Source: Acidovorax radicis N35
GTDB taxonomy: Bacteria > Pseudomonadota > Gammaproteobacteria > Burkholderiales > Burkholderiaceae_C
Assembly (NCBI RefSeq): GCF_000204195.1
Contig: NZ_AFBG01000019.1
Span: forward strand, 372,001 to 436,000
Direction of reading: 5' to 3'
DNA: 64,000 nt
Shown one piece after another: positions 21,327 through 30,475 of the stretch; position 1 is the stretch's first letter; every line of letters begins with the position of its first letter. The notes under the pieces are model-generated. The model worked only from the letters and a program-made list of their open reading frames with translations, was not told the origin of the DNA and did not search any database. Both the position numbers and the translations under genes were made by a program.

Positions 21327-22781
21327 ATGAGTTTTGACCTTGTCCTGTTTGGTGGAACAGGTGATCTGGCCTGGCGCAAGCTCATGCCCGCATTGTTTCA
21401 GGCGTTCCGGCATGGAACCCTGCCAGAGGGGGGCCGCATCATTGCGGTGGCACGCGACGAGCTGAGCCATGAACAATACCGCAGCCTGATCCAGTCGCGT
21501 TTTGACAGCGTGGAACTGGCCAAGCGCCCCACCCCGGACGAGTTCGAACGCTTTGGCGCGCTGCTGCACTACCTGCGCATGGACCTGTCCAAAACCGACG
21601 ACTATGCGCGCCTGGCCGCCATGTTGCACGAGCGCAATGCCGACTCGGTGGTGATGTATGTGGCCACCGCGCCCAGCCTGTTCACCAACGTGTGCGAGCA
21701 GATCGCCGCCGTCGGCCTGAACGGCCCCACCACCCGCGTGGTGCTGGAAAAGCCGCTGGGCCACGACCTCAAATCCAACCAGGCCATCAACGACACCCTG
21801 CGCCGCGTACTGAAGGAAGAACAGGTCTTTCGCATCGACCACTACCTGGGCAAGCCCTCGGTGCAGAACCTGTTTGCCATGCGGTTTGGCAATGCGCTGT
21901 TCGAGCCCCTGTGGCGGCGCGAAACCATTGCCAACATCCAGATCACCATTGCCGAAGAACTGGGCGTGGAAACGCGTGGCGCGTTCTACGACCAGACAGG
22001 CGCCCTGCGCGACATGGTGCAGAACCACGCGCTGCAGCTCTTGTGCGCGATTGGCATGGAGCCACCCATCAACTCCAGCGCCAACGCCATCCGCGACGAA
22101 AAGCTCAAAGTGCTGCAGTCGCTCAAGCCCTGGAGCATGGAGACCATCGGCCAGCATGTGATTCGCGGGCAATACAGCGCAGGCAACGCGCAGGGCCACG
22201 CCGTGCCCGGCTATCTGCAGGAAAAAGGCGTGGCCCCCGGCAGCACCACCGAAACCTTTGTGGCGCTGCGCACCGAGATCAGCAACTGGCGCTGGGCCGG
22301 CGTGCCGTTCTACATCCGCACCGGCAAACGCCTCGCGGGGCGCGACGCGCACATCGTGGTCAACTTCCGCCCCGTGCCGCACCCCATCTTCAAGACCCCT
22401 GCCGGCGCGGCCAACCGCCTGGTGATCAACCTGCAACCCAAGGACGGGCTGGAGCTGCACCTGCTGGCCCAGGGCGCCGCCCAGCACCAGACGGAGCCCG
22501 CCCTGTCGCAGGTGCAGCTGAACCTGGACTTCGACCAACGCTTTGGCACCGAGCGCGTGGGTGCCTACGAACGCCTGCTGCTCGACGTGATTGCAGGCCG
22601 TCTGAATCTGTTCGTGCGCAGCGACGAACAGGAGGAAGCCTGGCGCTGGGTAGAGCCCATCCTGCAGCACTGGAAGAACGACCCGGTGGGGCCGCGCCCG
22701 TACATGGCGGGCAGTTGGGGGCCGAGCTCGGCCAGCGCAATGATTGCGCGCGATGGGTATTGCTGGAGTGAGGAGATGTGA
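21327..22781 (+). CDS. zwf: Glucose-6-phosphate dehydrogenase
   Basis: First step from glucose-6-phosphate towards 6-phosphogluconate. It is 484 aa, normal for bacterial Zwf. It has FGGTGDLAWRKLMPALF (Rossmann loop, residues 8-24), the conserved EKPLGHDLKSNQAIN, and the active-site RIDHYLGKPSVQNLFAMRFG with the catalytic His-Asp pair. The glycine motif carries Ala-Trp-Arg-Lys as in G6PD enzymes that favour NADP. The start ATG follows a GGAGACC site. It is divergent from pgi. Confidence 0.98.
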   Translation: MSFDLVLFGGTGDLAWRKLMPALFQAFRHGTLPEGGRIIAVARDELSHEQYRSLIQSRFDSVELAKRPTPDEFERFGALLHYLRMDLSKTDDYARLAAMLHERNADSVVMYVATAPSLFTNVCEQIAAVGLNGPTTRVVLEKPLGHDLKSNQAINDTLRRVLKEEQVFRIDHYLGKPSVQNLFAMRFGNALFEPLWRRETIANIQITIAEELGVETRGAFYDQTGALRDMVQNHALQLLCAIGMEPPINSSANAIRDEKLKVLQSLKPWSMETIGQHVIRGQYSAGNAQGHAVPGYLQEKGVAPGSTTETFVALRTEISNWRWAGVPFYIRTGKRLAGRDAHIVVNFRPVPHPIFKTPAGAANRLVINLQPKDGLELHLLAQGAAQHQTEPALSQVQLNLDFDQRFGTERVGAYERLLLDVIAGRLNLFVRSDEQEEAWRWVEPILQHWKNDPVGPRPYMAGSWGPSSASAMIARDGYCWSEEM

Positions 22782-22839
22782 GCGGCAGGTGGTAGCCTCG
22801 AACGCTCCACCGGTTCCCGAATAACCCAGACTCACAGCC

Positions 22840-23295
22840 ATGCTCACGAAGCGAACGCTACTATCCGTCCTCCTGAGCATTCCGTTGATCGGAGCACTAG
22901 CTTTCTTTGCGCCGTCAGGTCCTGACGGTTGGAAATCTGCCTGCGGATGCATCCCTACGGACTGGGGTTTTGTGGGTTTCCTGTCGCTGGAAACGGAAGG
23001 GTCACCTCTCTCAGCTTCTGTGGATCTCGACAAGCTGGACAATGCAATGGTTGTCTCTGGCTTCCTACGCAAAATTCCTATTGGCTCCAGCCTGGAAGAA
23101 GTCAAAGAAACCAGCAGATTCATGGAATCCACCTGTGAAGAGGTCAATGCCCGCCTCTATCGGTGCGACTACTGGCTTCAGTTCAAACGCACCTCAGCAC
23201 GAGGTTACTCCGTGTGGTTTCACCTTTCTGAGACCCAGCAGTTGGGATCGCTCGAAGCCAAGGCAGTGACAAAGCAAACAAAAAAGGCGTTGTGA
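22840..23295 (+). CDS. Membrane-anchored hypothetical protein
   Basis: A 151-aa protein with one N-terminal hydrophobic segment (TLLSVLLSIPLIGALAFFA, residues 6-24) after two positive charges. This may be a signal anchor or an uncleaved leader, since no lipobox and no clear signal peptidase site is seen. The rest is soluble, with cysteines at SACGC, STCEE and RCDYW that suggest disulfides in the periplasm. I do not recognise the family. GC is lower than zwf, 58 bp upstream. It may be read through from zwf. Confidence 0.55.
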   Translation: MLTKRTLLSVLLSIPLIGALAFFAPSGPDGWKSACGCIPTDWGFVGFLSLETEGSPLSASVDLDKLDNAMVVSGFLRKIPIGSSLEEVKETSRFMESTCEEVNARLYRCDYWLQFKRTSARGYSVWFHLSETQQLGSLEAKAVTKQTKKAL

Positions 23296-23331
23296 TTCGC
23301 GTAGGAAGCTCAGTCAGCCCTAGCGTTCTGT

Positions 23332-23766
23332 CTATCGCGCTCCCCCCACCAACTCAATCGGCAACCCATCAGGGTCGGCAAAAAAGGTGAACAACGCACC
23401 GGTAAACGGATCGACCCGCACCGGCTCCGCCGCCACACCGTGCGCGGCCAGGGCCAGAAGGCTGGCCTCCATGTCGGCCACGCGCAGAGCCAGATGGCGC
23501 AGGCCACAGGCCTCGGGGTACGACGGGCGCGCCGGGGAGTTGGGGAAGGAAAAAAGCTCCACCTGCGTGCCATCGGGCAGCTGCAGATCCAGCTTGTACG
23601 ACTGCCGCTCGGCCCGAAAGACTTCGTTCACCACCCGCAGACCCAGCACCTCGGTGTAGAAGCGGCGCGAGCGGGCATAGTCGCTGGCGATGATGGCCAC
23701 ATGGTGCACACCGCTGACCTGCAGCGCGGGCAGTGGCACGGGCAGCGCGGCGGGGCCGTCGCTCAT
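23332..23766 (-). CDS. VOC family protein, YaeR/GloA2-like
   Basis: A 144-aa vicinal-oxygen-chelate protein. After a short N-terminal tail it follows E. coli YaeR closely: HHVAIIASDYARSRRFYTEV, VELFSFPNSPARPSYPEACG, LRHLALRVADMEA, RVDPFTGALFTFFADPDGLP, IELVG. The four metal ligands expected for the glyoxalase fold (His-28 region, Glu in VELF, His in LRHL, Glu in IELV) are present. A role in detoxifying methylglyoxal or a related aldehyde is plausible but unproven. Its start overlaps the glk stop by 4 bp (ATGA), so the two are translationally coupled. That suggests protection against methylglyoxal from sugar overflow. Confidence 0.85.
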   Translation of the reverse strand: MSDGPAALPVPLPALQVSGVHHVAIIASDYARSRRFYTEVLGLRVVNEVFRAERQSYKLDLQLPDGTQVELFSFPNSPARPSYPEACGLRHLALRVADMEASLLALAAHGVAAEPVRVDPFTGALFTFFADPDGLPIELVGGAR

Positions 23767-24740
23767 CCCTCAGAGCCGGCGATGTCAAGCGCGCGCGACG
23801 CGCCATACAGCGCTGGCGTGGCGCTGGGGTCGATGATCCAGCACGGGATGGACGCGAGGTAGGGCTGAAAGCGGCCCTTGGACTCGAACCGCGCGCGGAA
23901 CGAGGATTTGTCAAACCACGTGCCCAGGCGCGGCACCATGCCACCACCAATGAAAACGCCTCCGCGCGCCCCCAGGGTGAGGGCCAGGTTGCCCGCCACG
24001 CTGCCCAGAAAGCCGCAGAAAAGATCCAGCGCCTCCAGCGCCAGGACGTCGTTGGACTGCAGGGCCAGCTCAGTCACCTGGGAGGCCGAGCTGACCTCCT
24101 TGCCACCCCGCTGCGCGAGGCGGCGCAGCGCGTGGTACAGGTCCACCAGCCCCGCACCACACACAGCGCGCTCGGCCGACACATGGCCGTAGCGCTCCTG
24201 CAGGATGGCCAGCACATCGAATTCGCGCTGCGTCTGCGCCGCCAGCGACACATGCCCGCCCTCCCCCGACAAGGGCACGCCGTTGCTGGAGCCGGGCGGG
24301 AACACCAGCCCCGACACACCCAGGCCCGTGCCTGGGCCCAGCAGCGCAATCGCAGCACCCGGCACGGCCTCGCCGCCGCCCACGGGGCGCAGCAGGTCGG
24401 GCGTCAGCAGGGGCAGCGCCAGTGCCAATGCGGTGAAGTCGTTGATGACCACGAGCCGCTCGAAACCAAACGCCTCGCGCACCGCGCGCTGCGAAAAGCT
24501 CCAGCTGTGGTTGGTCATGCGGATCGCGTCGCCCGTGACGGGGTTGGCAATGCCGAAAGCCGCCTCGCGCGGGGTGGGCACACCCACTTCTTTCAGATAG
24601 GTCGCCAGCGCAGCGTCCACGGTGGGGAACTGCGCGCAGGGCAGCACCCGCGTGTCGTTCAAGGGGCCGCCCGGCTCGTTCTGCCAGGCCAGTCGGATGT
24701 TGGTGCCGCCGATGTCGGCGAGGAGGCGCTGAGGTTGCAT
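23763..24740 (-). CDS. glk: Glucokinase
   Basis: ATP-dependent phosphorylation of glucose to glucose-6-phosphate. It is 325 aa from the ATG at 24740, which puts the phosphate-1 motif LLADIGGTNIRLAW at residues 5-18 as in the Glk family; a frame nine codons longer is open. Other marks are NHSWSFSQ, VINDFTALALALP (catalytic Asp), LGPGTGLGVSGLV, SGEGGHVSLA and GVFIGGGMVPRLG. It follows the gtsABCD transporter on the same strand, 200 bp after gtsD, with a palindromic repeat in that gap. It is the natural next step after glucose uptake. Confidence 0.96.
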   Translation of the reverse strand: MQPQRLLADIGGTNIRLAWQNEPGGPLNDTRVLPCAQFPTVDAALATYLKEVGVPTPREAAFGIANPVTGDAIRMTNHSWSFSQRAVREAFGFERLVVINDFTALALALPLLTPDLLRPVGGGEAVPGAAIALLGPGTGLGVSGLVFPPGSSNGVPLSGEGGHVSLAAQTQREFDVLAILQERYGHVSAERAVCGAGLVDLYHALRRLAQRGGKEVSSASQVTELALQSNDVLALEALDLFCGFLGSVAGNLALTLGARGGVFIGGGMVPRLGTWFDKSSFRARFESKGRFQPYLASIPCWIIDPSATPALYGASRALDIAGSEG

Positions 24741-24817
24741 AGGAAAAAGATGGAGGCCAAAGGTCACACGCCCCCGCTGCCCTCCGGCAGACGGCGGCCC
24801 GTGGATCGCGAATGCTA

Positions 24818-24870
24818 TTATTTATATAGCTACTCGCGCTTTATGGATAAGCGCTGGAGCCTCTTTTTAC
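24818..24870 (+). repeat. Palindromic repeat family 1, copy between gtsD and glk
   Basis: TTTATATAGCTACTCGCGCT, TTATGGATAAGCGCTGGAGCC, then CTCTTTTTA (shown as parts). A good copy with the central GCGCTTTATGGATAAGCGC hairpin. Read on the minus strand, it separates the transporter genes from glk. Confidence 0.75.
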
Positions 24871-24940
24871 CTGAATTGCCCCTTCAGGCAAAGACCAAAG
24901 TCCCTTCTTGCGGCGACCCAGCGGACGGGGCTCGCCCCTC

Positions 24941-26008
24941 TCAGCCCGTCAGCCGCTCTTCGGACTTCGCGTCGAACCAGTGGGCGTTGGCAGGTGCTAC
25001 CGTCAGGCCCACGTGGTCGCCCGGCTGCACGCGGGTTTGTGCATCGGTGCGCAGCGTGACGCTGCCTGCGGCGGTGTCCACCATCACATAGGTGTCGGGG
25101 CCCGTGGGCTCCACCACGCTCACCTGCCCGCGCCAGGGCGCGTCGTCCTGCAGTTGCAGATGCTCGGGGCGCACGCCCAGCAGCATCTCTGCGGCACCCG
25201 TGGGCGGTGCCAGGCTCAGCGATGCGCCTTCGATGCCAAAGTGCCCGGCGGGCTGCGCACCTCCGCGCAGCAGGTTCATGGTGGGTGAGCCGATGAACGT
25301 GGCCACATAGGTGTTGGCCGGGCGGTTGTAGATCTCGTCGGGCGTGCCCAGCTGCTGGACCACGCCGCCCTTCATCACCGCGATGCGCGATCCCAGGGTC
25401 ATGGCCTCGACCTGGTCGTGCGTTACGTACACGCTGGTGATGCCGCTGGCCTGGTGCAGGCGCTTGATCTCGGCGCGCATCTCCACGCGCAGCTTGGCGT
25501 CGAGGTTGGACAAAGGCTCGTCGAACAAAAACAGCTGCGGCTGGCGCGCCAGGGCCCGGCCCATGGCCACGCGCTGGCGCTGGCCGCCCGAGAGCTGGCT
25601 GGGCCGGCGGTCCAGCAGGTGGCTGATCTGCAGCATGGCCGCCACTTCGTCGATGCGCTTTTGCCGCTCGGGCTTGGGCATCTTTCGCATCTCCAGCGCA
25701 AAGCCGATGTTGTCGGCCACGGACAGTGTGGGGTAGAGCGCGTAGCTCTGGAACACCATGGCGATGTCGCGGTCGCGCGGAGGCATGCCCACCACGTTCT
25801 TGCCGGCGATGCGGATCTCGCCTTCGGTGGGCTCGTCCAGGCCCGCAATGATGTTGAGCAGCGTGGACTTGCCGCAGCCCGAGGGGCCGACCAGGATCAG
25901 GAATTCGCCCGGTGCCACGTGGATGTCGATCTTGCGCAGCACTTCCACGCTCTTGTCGCCCTTGCCAAAGCGCTTGTTGATGCCCGCGATGTCCAATGAA
26001 GACGCCAT
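24941..26008 (-). CDS. gtsD: Glucose ABC transporter ATPase (GtsD/MsmK-type)
   Basis: Energises sugar import. It is 355 aa from the ATG at 26008; longer open frames upstream are shadows of gtsC. It has Walker A GPSGCGKSTLLN, Q-loop VFQSYALYP, ABC signature LSGGQRQRVAMGRALARQP, Walker [17 protein letters not shown], and a C-terminal TOBE-type domain (about 240-355), as in MalK/UgpC/MsmK. It begins 8 bp after gtsC. The C-terminal domain can host regulation by phosphotransferase proteins in relatives; not visible here. Confidence 0.95.
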   Translation of the reverse strand: MASSLDIAGINKRFGKGDKSVEVLRKIDIHVAPGEFLILVGPSGCGKSTLLNIIAGLDEPTEGEIRIAGKNVVGMPPRDRDIAMVFQSYALYPTLSVADNIGFALEMRKMPKPERQKRIDEVAAMLQISHLLDRRPSQLSGGQRQRVAMGRALARQPQLFLFDEPLSNLDAKLRVEMRAEIKRLHQASGITSVYVTHDQVEAMTLGSRIAVMKGGVVQQLGTPDEIYNRPANTYVATFIGSPTMNLLRGGAQPAGHFGIEGASLSLAPPTGAAEMLLGVRPEHLQLQDDAPWRGQVSVVEPTGPDTYVMVDTAAGSVTLRTDAQTRVQPGDHVGLTVAPANAHWFDAKSEERLTG

Positions 26009-26016
26009 GATTTTCC

Positions 26017-26886
26017 TTAACCTTTCACCGCGCCAGCCGTCAGGCCGCGCACAAAAAACTTGCCTGCGAGAACGTAGATCACCATGGTGGGCAAGCCTGC
26101 GATGATCGCGGCCGCCATGTCCACGTTGTAGGCCTTCACACTGCTGCTGGTGTTGGCCAGGTTGTTCAGGCCCACGGTCACGGGCTTGGAGTCGGTGCCC
26201 GAGAACACCACGCCAAACAGGAAGTCGTTCCAGATGTTGGTGAACTGCCAGATCAGCGTGACCATGATGATGGGCGTGGACAGCGGCAGCACGATGCGCC
26301 AGAAGATCTGGAAGAAGCTCGCGCCGTCCATGCGTGCGGCATTCACCAGCTCTTTCGGGATGGCCGCGTAGTAGTTGCGGAAGAACAGCGTGGTGCCCGC
26401 CAGCCCCGCCAGGCAGTGCACCAGCACCAGCCCGGTGATGGAGCTCGACAGCCCCAGCCAGCCGAGCACCTGGCTCATCGGCAGCAGCACCACCTGGAAG
26501 GGCATGAACACGCCGAACAGCAGCATGCCAAACAGCGCATCGCTGCCCCGGAACTTCCACAGGCTGAGTACATAGCCATTGAGCGCGCCCCACACGGTGG
26601 AGATCATCACGGCCGGCACGGCCATGGCCACCGAGTTCAGGAAAAACGGACGCAGTCCGTTGCAGTCGACCCCCGTACAGGCGCTGGACCACGCGGTACC
26701 CCAGGCCGACCAGTTCAGCGCTGCGGGCAAGGCCAGCAGCGACGTGCTGCGGATTTCCTCGGCGTCCTTGAACGACGTGACCAGCATCGCATACAGCGGC
26801 AGCAAAAAGAAGGCGGTGGCCAGGGCCAGCACCGCATAGACCAGCAGGCGGCCCACGGAAGGAAATACAGAAGGCTTAGCGGTCAT
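26017..26886 (-). CDS. gtsC: Glucose ABC transporter permease (GtsC)
   Basis: A 289-aa MalG-type inner-membrane permease with six predicted helices. The EAA loop is at AAIPKELVNAARMDGASFFQI (about residue 195), which contacts the ATPase. The C terminus ends in KFFVRGLTAGAVKG, common in sugar permeases. Its start overlaps the end of gtsB by 11 bp, so the two permeases are translationally coupled. Confidence 0.92.
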   Translation of the reverse strand: MTAKPSVFPSVGRLLVYAVLALATAFFLLPLYAMLVTSFKDAEEIRSTSLLALPAALNWSAWGTAWSSACTGVDCNGLRPFFLNSVAMAVPAVMISTVWGALNGYVLSLWKFRGSDALFGMLLFGVFMPFQVVLLPMSQVLGWLGLSSSITGLVLVHCLAGLAGTTLFFRNYYAAIPKELVNAARMDGASFFQIFWRIVLPLSTPIIMVTLIWQFTNIWNDFLFGVVFSGTDSKPVTVGLNNLANTSSSVKAYNVDMAAAIIAGLPTMVIYVLAGKFFVRGLTAGAVKG

Positions 26887-27757
26887 GGGGTTTGCTGCGC
26901 AGTTCGCTGTACAGGTAGGGGATGACCAGGGCCGCCACGGTGGCCAGCATCATGGTGGCGCTGGCGGCGCCCAGGCCGATCTGGCCGCGCGAGAACGACA
27001 TGGTGTACATGAACGTTGCAGGCACGTCGGTGGCAAAGCCGGGGCCACCGGCCGTGAGTGCCATCACCAGGTCAAAGCTCTTGATCGCCAGGTGCGACAG
27101 CACCATGACGGTGGAGAAGAACACGGGCCGCAGCGCCGGCAGCACGATGCGCCAGTAGATGCGGGGCAGCGAGGCGCCATCGACCTGGGCGGCCTTGATG
27201 ATGCTGTCGTCGATGCCGCGCAGGCCCGCGAGGAACAGCGCCATCGCAAAGCCCGCGCTTTGCCAGATGCCCGCGATCACCACGCAATAGATGGCCATCT
27301 CGGTGTCCACCAGCCAGCCAAATTCAAAATTGGGAAAGCCCCAGTCGCGCACCATTTTTTCGATGCCCAGGCCCGGGTTCAGCAGCCACTTCCAGGCCGT
27401 GCCCGTGACCACGAACGACAGCGCCATGGGGTACAGGTAGATGGTGCGCAGCGCGCCCTCGGCGCGAATCTTCTGGTCCAGCAGCACCGCCAGCACCACA
27501 CCGATGGCCAGGGACCCGCCCACGTAGCCCACCCCGAAGATACCGAGGTTCTTGAGGGCCACCCACCAGCGGTCCATCTCCCAGAGTTTTTCGTACTGTG
27601 CGAGGCCCACCCACTCGTAGTTGGGGAGCATGCGCGATGCGGAGAGGCTCAACACTCCATTCCAGACCATCAGGCCATAGATGAAGGCAAAGCCCAGAAC
27701 AAAAGCCGGTGTCACGACCAGCTTGGGCAGCCATGTTTCAAACGTGTTCTTGCTCAT
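26876..27757 (-). CDS. gtsB: Glucose ABC transporter permease (GtsB)
   Basis: A 293-aa MalF-type permease with six predicted helices and the EAA loop GIDDSIIKAAQVDGASLPRI (about 205). ATG at 27757 is preferred over a GTG two codons earlier; no ribosome binding site distinguishes them. The segment GTAWKWLLNPGLGIEKMVRD is characteristic of the Gts/glucose-mannose permeases. It follows the porin gene by about 180 bp. Confidence 0.92.
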   Translation of the reverse strand: MSKNTFETWLPKLVVTPAFVLGFAFIYGLMVWNGVLSLSASRMLPNYEWVGLAQYEKLWEMDRWWVALKNLGIFGVGYVGGSLAIGVVLAVLLDQKIRAEGALRTIYLYPMALSFVVTGTAWKWLLNPGLGIEKMVRDWGFPNFEFGWLVDTEMAIYCVVIAGIWQSAGFAMALFLAGLRGIDDSIIKAAQVDGASLPRIYWRIVLPALRPVFFSTVMVLSHLAIKSFDLVMALTAGGPGFATDVPATFMYTMSFSRGQIGLGAASATMMLATVAALVIPYLYSELRSKPHDR

Positions 27758-27799
27758 GGCCACGGTATGTGTTTGTCATCGTCCTGCACTAGAAAAAGC

Positions 27800-27823
27800 G
27801 GGGGGCACGCAGGAGTGCCCCCC
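27800..27823 (-). promoter_or_regulatory. Intercistronic hairpin between porin and gtsB
   Basis: GGGGGGCAC (27800-27808) pairs perfectly with GTGCCCCCC (27815-27823) over a six-base loop. No T run follows on the minus strand, so it is more likely an mRNA-stability or partial-termination element than a full terminator. It would keep the porin and binding protein more abundant than the permeases. Confidence 0.6.
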
Positions 27824-27939
27824 AAATGAACAAAGTAACCTCTGACTAACTCGCTAACTCACTCAACCATTCCATGTCCGGGCCACAAGGCTTTGCGGGA
27901 CGAGCGCCCCGCGCTCCCTGCGGCCCGAAGTGGAATCAC

Positions 27940-29127
27940 TTACCACCAGACCTCATATTGCACGCCCACCAGCGTGCGCGAGGTCTTGCCGTTGGCGCCG
28001 AACGTGGCCGCATTGGCCACCGCAGCCGCCTGGTTCCAGTTGGCCTTCGTCACATACAGACGCAACTCGGGACGTGACCAGAAGTCTTCCGACAGGGCCA
28101 GGGCGCCCGCCAGCGTTGCCTTGGACAGGCGCTGGTCAGGGCCGGTGCCCTTGCGGGTGGTGGTGGACAGTTCCACCAGGCCCTTGAAGTTCTTGGTGAA
28201 CGCGTACGAACCGCGGCCGCCCAGCGAGAAGTCCTTGGTCTCCACGCCCGTCAGGTCGGCCTTGTTGGTCTGGTAGCCAATGAGGGCCTGGCCACCAAAC
28301 GGACCGCTTTGCCAATTGATGGAGTCGGCGATGCGGGTGGCGCGCTTGCCCGCGCTCGTGCCCTCGATGGCCTCGAACTCTCCGTCGATGCGTGCATGGC
28401 CCCGCGACGTTTGCAGGTACAGGGTATTGCTGATGCTGGGCAGCAGGAATTCCTTCTGGTTGTGCATGAAGGAGATGCCCGAACCCGAACCACCGTTGAC
28501 CTGGCCCTTGCCACCCACTGCCGTCAGCAGCACCCGCAGCTTGCCGCCAGGGTTGGTGTTGATCTCCGACAGGTCGGCGTTGATGCGGTGCGCCTTCACG
28601 TTGTTGGGCAAGCCACCGTCGAACTTGTCGCCGGTGAACACGCCCACACCCAGCTTCATGCCACCGATCGGCACATCGGTCACACCCGCACCGATGTTGT
28701 CACCGTAGTTGAGCAGGAAGTAGTCGACGATGTGCACGTCCTGAATCCGCAGGCGGCGCTGGCCGACCCAGAACTTGGCTTCGGGGGAGAACGAGAAGCC
28801 GCTCATTTCCACAAAGGCCTGCTCGGTGCTGATGTCGCCACTGCCCCACTTGGCGGGCATGTAGTTCACCTTCCACTTGACACCGCCGGCTTCAAACCCG
28901 CGTGCGAAGTTGACTTCGATGCCGTTGTCGCCCTCATTGCCCAGGCGGTATTTCTGCAGCTCGCCGCCGAGCGAAAGGTTGCCCTTGACGCCGTCGGAGT
29001 GGTTGAACACCGGGCCGCCCCGTGAGTAACCGTTGAACTCAAAGCCGGCAACATCCATTGCCATGGCACTACTCATCGCGCATGCGGCGGCTAAAGCCAC
29101 CGCCGTGAGGCGGTTTCTTTTCATCAT
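27940..29127 (-). CDS. Carbohydrate-selective outer-membrane porin (LamB-like)
   Basis: A 395-aa outer-membrane protein with a signal peptide (cut after AMA near residue 23). It is built of alternating beta strands and ends in VGVQYEVWW, the aromatic terminus typical of LamB-type maltoporins. The N-terminal mature region FEFNGYSRGG and the segment RLRIQDVHIVDYFLLNYGDN also fit LamB proteins. It lies between gtsA and gtsB, 32 bp after gtsA, so it supplies outer-membrane entry for the same sugar. In Pseudomonas the analogous gene is oprB; here the fold looks LamB-like instead. Confidence 0.9.
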   Translation of the reverse strand: MMKRNRLTAVALAAACAMSSAMAMDVAGFEFNGYSRGGPVFNHSDGVKGNLSLGGELQKYRLGNEGDNGIEVNFARGFEAGGVKWKVNYMPAKWGSGDISTEQAFVEMSGFSFSPEAKFWVGQRRLRIQDVHIVDYFLLNYGDNIGAGVTDVPIGGMKLGVGVFTGDKFDGGLPNNVKAHRINADLSEINTNPGGKLRVLLTAVGGKGQVNGGSGSGISFMHNQKEFLLPSISNTLYLQTSRGHARIDGEFEAIEGTSAGKRATRIADSINWQSGPFGGQALIGYQTNKADLTGVETKDFSLGGRGSYAFTKNFKGLVELSTTTRKGTGPDQRLSKATLAGALALSEDFWSRPELRLYVTKANWNQAAAVANAATFGANGKTSRTLVGVQYEVWW

Positions 29128-29159
29128 GATGGGATCCCTCTAGTGGTGGTTTACTTGGC

Positions 29160-30410
29160 TTACTTGGTCTTGGCGGCGGTCGCGATCTTCTTCATCGCGT
29201 CGGCAACGCTCACCTTGTCGTCATTCCAGAACTGGCTGACAACGTCCTTGATGGCACCTTCGGTGGCGGGCGCAATCGCCATGCCGTGGGCCACGCTGGG
29301 CAGCAGGCTGCCGCTCTTGGCGGTGTCGACGAAGTCCTTGGCCGAGGCCTTGGCGCAGTCGTCGAACTTGTCCATCTTCTGGCCGGCGCGCACCGGGATC
29401 GAGCCCTTGTTCAGGTTGAACACTTCCTGGAACTCGGTGCTCATGATGGAGCTGGCCAGGTCGCTCTGCGCCTTTTGGGCGGCGGCATCCTTGAGCTTGA
29501 AGAGGATGAACGAATCCACGTTGAAGGTGTACGACGTGGTCGTGCCCGGTGCTGCGGCGCACAGGAAGTCCTTGCCGGGCGCCTTGTTGGCCGCCAGGAA
29601 CTCGCCCTTGGCCCAGTCGCCCATCAGCTGAAAGCCTGCCTTGCCCTGGATCAGCATGGCCGTGGCCAGGTTCCAGTCGCGGCCGGGGGCGCCAGGGTCG
29701 GTGTACGACTTGATGCGGCGGAAGGTCTCGAGCGACTTCTTCATCGTGTCGCTGTTGATGGCCTTGTCGTCAAGCTTGACCAGTGCGTCCTGGTAGAACT
29801 TGGGACCACCGACACCGAGCACCACGGATTCGAAGGTGGTGAAGTCCTGCCAGTTCTGGCCACCGTGGGCCACGGGCACCAGGCCGGCGGCCTTGAGCTT
29901 GTCGGCCGCGGCAAAGAACTCGTCCCAGGTCTTGGGCATGGCGGCCACGCCGGCCTTCTTCAGGGCCTCGGAGCTGCCCCACATCCAGTTGACGCGGTGC
30001 ACGTTGACGGGGGCGGCCACATAGGCGCCCTTGTATTTCATGACATCGGCAACGACCTTGGGCAGCAGCTCATCCCACTTCTCGGCCTTGGCCAGGGTGT
30101 CCATGTTGGCCAGCACGCCTTCGGACGCCCACTCCTGGATGGCGGGGCCCTTGGTCTGTGCAGCCGAAGGGGGGTTGCCCGAGATCACGCGGCTCTTGAG
30201 CACGGTCATGGCGCTGTCGCCACCGCCACCTGCCACGGCGAAATCGCGCCAGGTGTGGCCCTTGGCCTGCATGATCTTCTTGAGCTCGGCCACCGACTTG
30301 GCCTCGCCGCCCGAAGTCCAGTAATGCAAAACCTCGACCTCCCCCGCGCTGGCCGACATCGCTGCCGCCAGGCCCACCGCCACTGCGGCGATTTTTGTCA
30401 ACTTCCACAT
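29160..30410 (-). CDS. gtsA: Glucose-binding periplasmic protein of ABC transporter (GtsA)
   Basis: A 416-aa cluster B sugar-binding protein. The signal peptide is MWKLTKIAAVAVGLAAAMSA, cut after ASA. The mature start EVEVLHYWTSGGEAKSV is the same as in Pseudomonas GtsA as I remember it. Further marks are PVAHGGQNWQDFTTFE and AGFQLMGDWAKGEF, with the sugar-stacking tryptophans. GGAGA precedes the ATG. It is the first gene of gtsA-porin-gtsBCD. A HexR-like half-perfect site lies about 65 bp upstream. The divergent two-component system begins about 225 bp away. Confidence 0.94.
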   Translation of the reverse strand: MWKLTKIAAVAVGLAAAMSASAGEVEVLHYWTSGGEAKSVAELKKIMQAKGHTWRDFAVAGGGGDSAMTVLKSRVISGNPPSAAQTKGPAIQEWASEGVLANMDTLAKAEKWDELLPKVVADVMKYKGAYVAAPVNVHRVNWMWGSSEALKKAGVAAMPKTWDEFFAAADKLKAAGLVPVAHGGQNWQDFTTFESVVLGVGGPKFYQDALVKLDDKAINSDTMKKSLETFRRIKSYTDPGAPGRDWNLATAMLIQGKAGFQLMGDWAKGEFLAANKAPGKDFLCAAAPGTTTSYTFNVDSFILFKLKDAAAQKAQSDLASSIMSTEFQEVFNLNKGSIPVRAGQKMDKFDDCAKASAKDFVDTAKSGSLLPSVAHGMAIAPATEGAIKDVVSQFWNDDKVSVADAMKKIATAAKTK

Positions 30411-30475
30411 ACCCTTGTCTCCTCGATGTTTGAATCCGTTGGGTGCGCCGGAATCCGGTGCTGTTCAGCGCAGTC

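Noticed and set aside
21198..23147. A 649-codon minus-strand frame opposite zwf.
   Set aside because: Antisense shadow. zwf has full family motifs, and no start or ribosome binding site supports the long frame.
26009..26692. Upstream extension of the gtsD frame.
   Set aside because: It is a shadow of gtsC in another frame. The ATPase domain begins properly at 26008.
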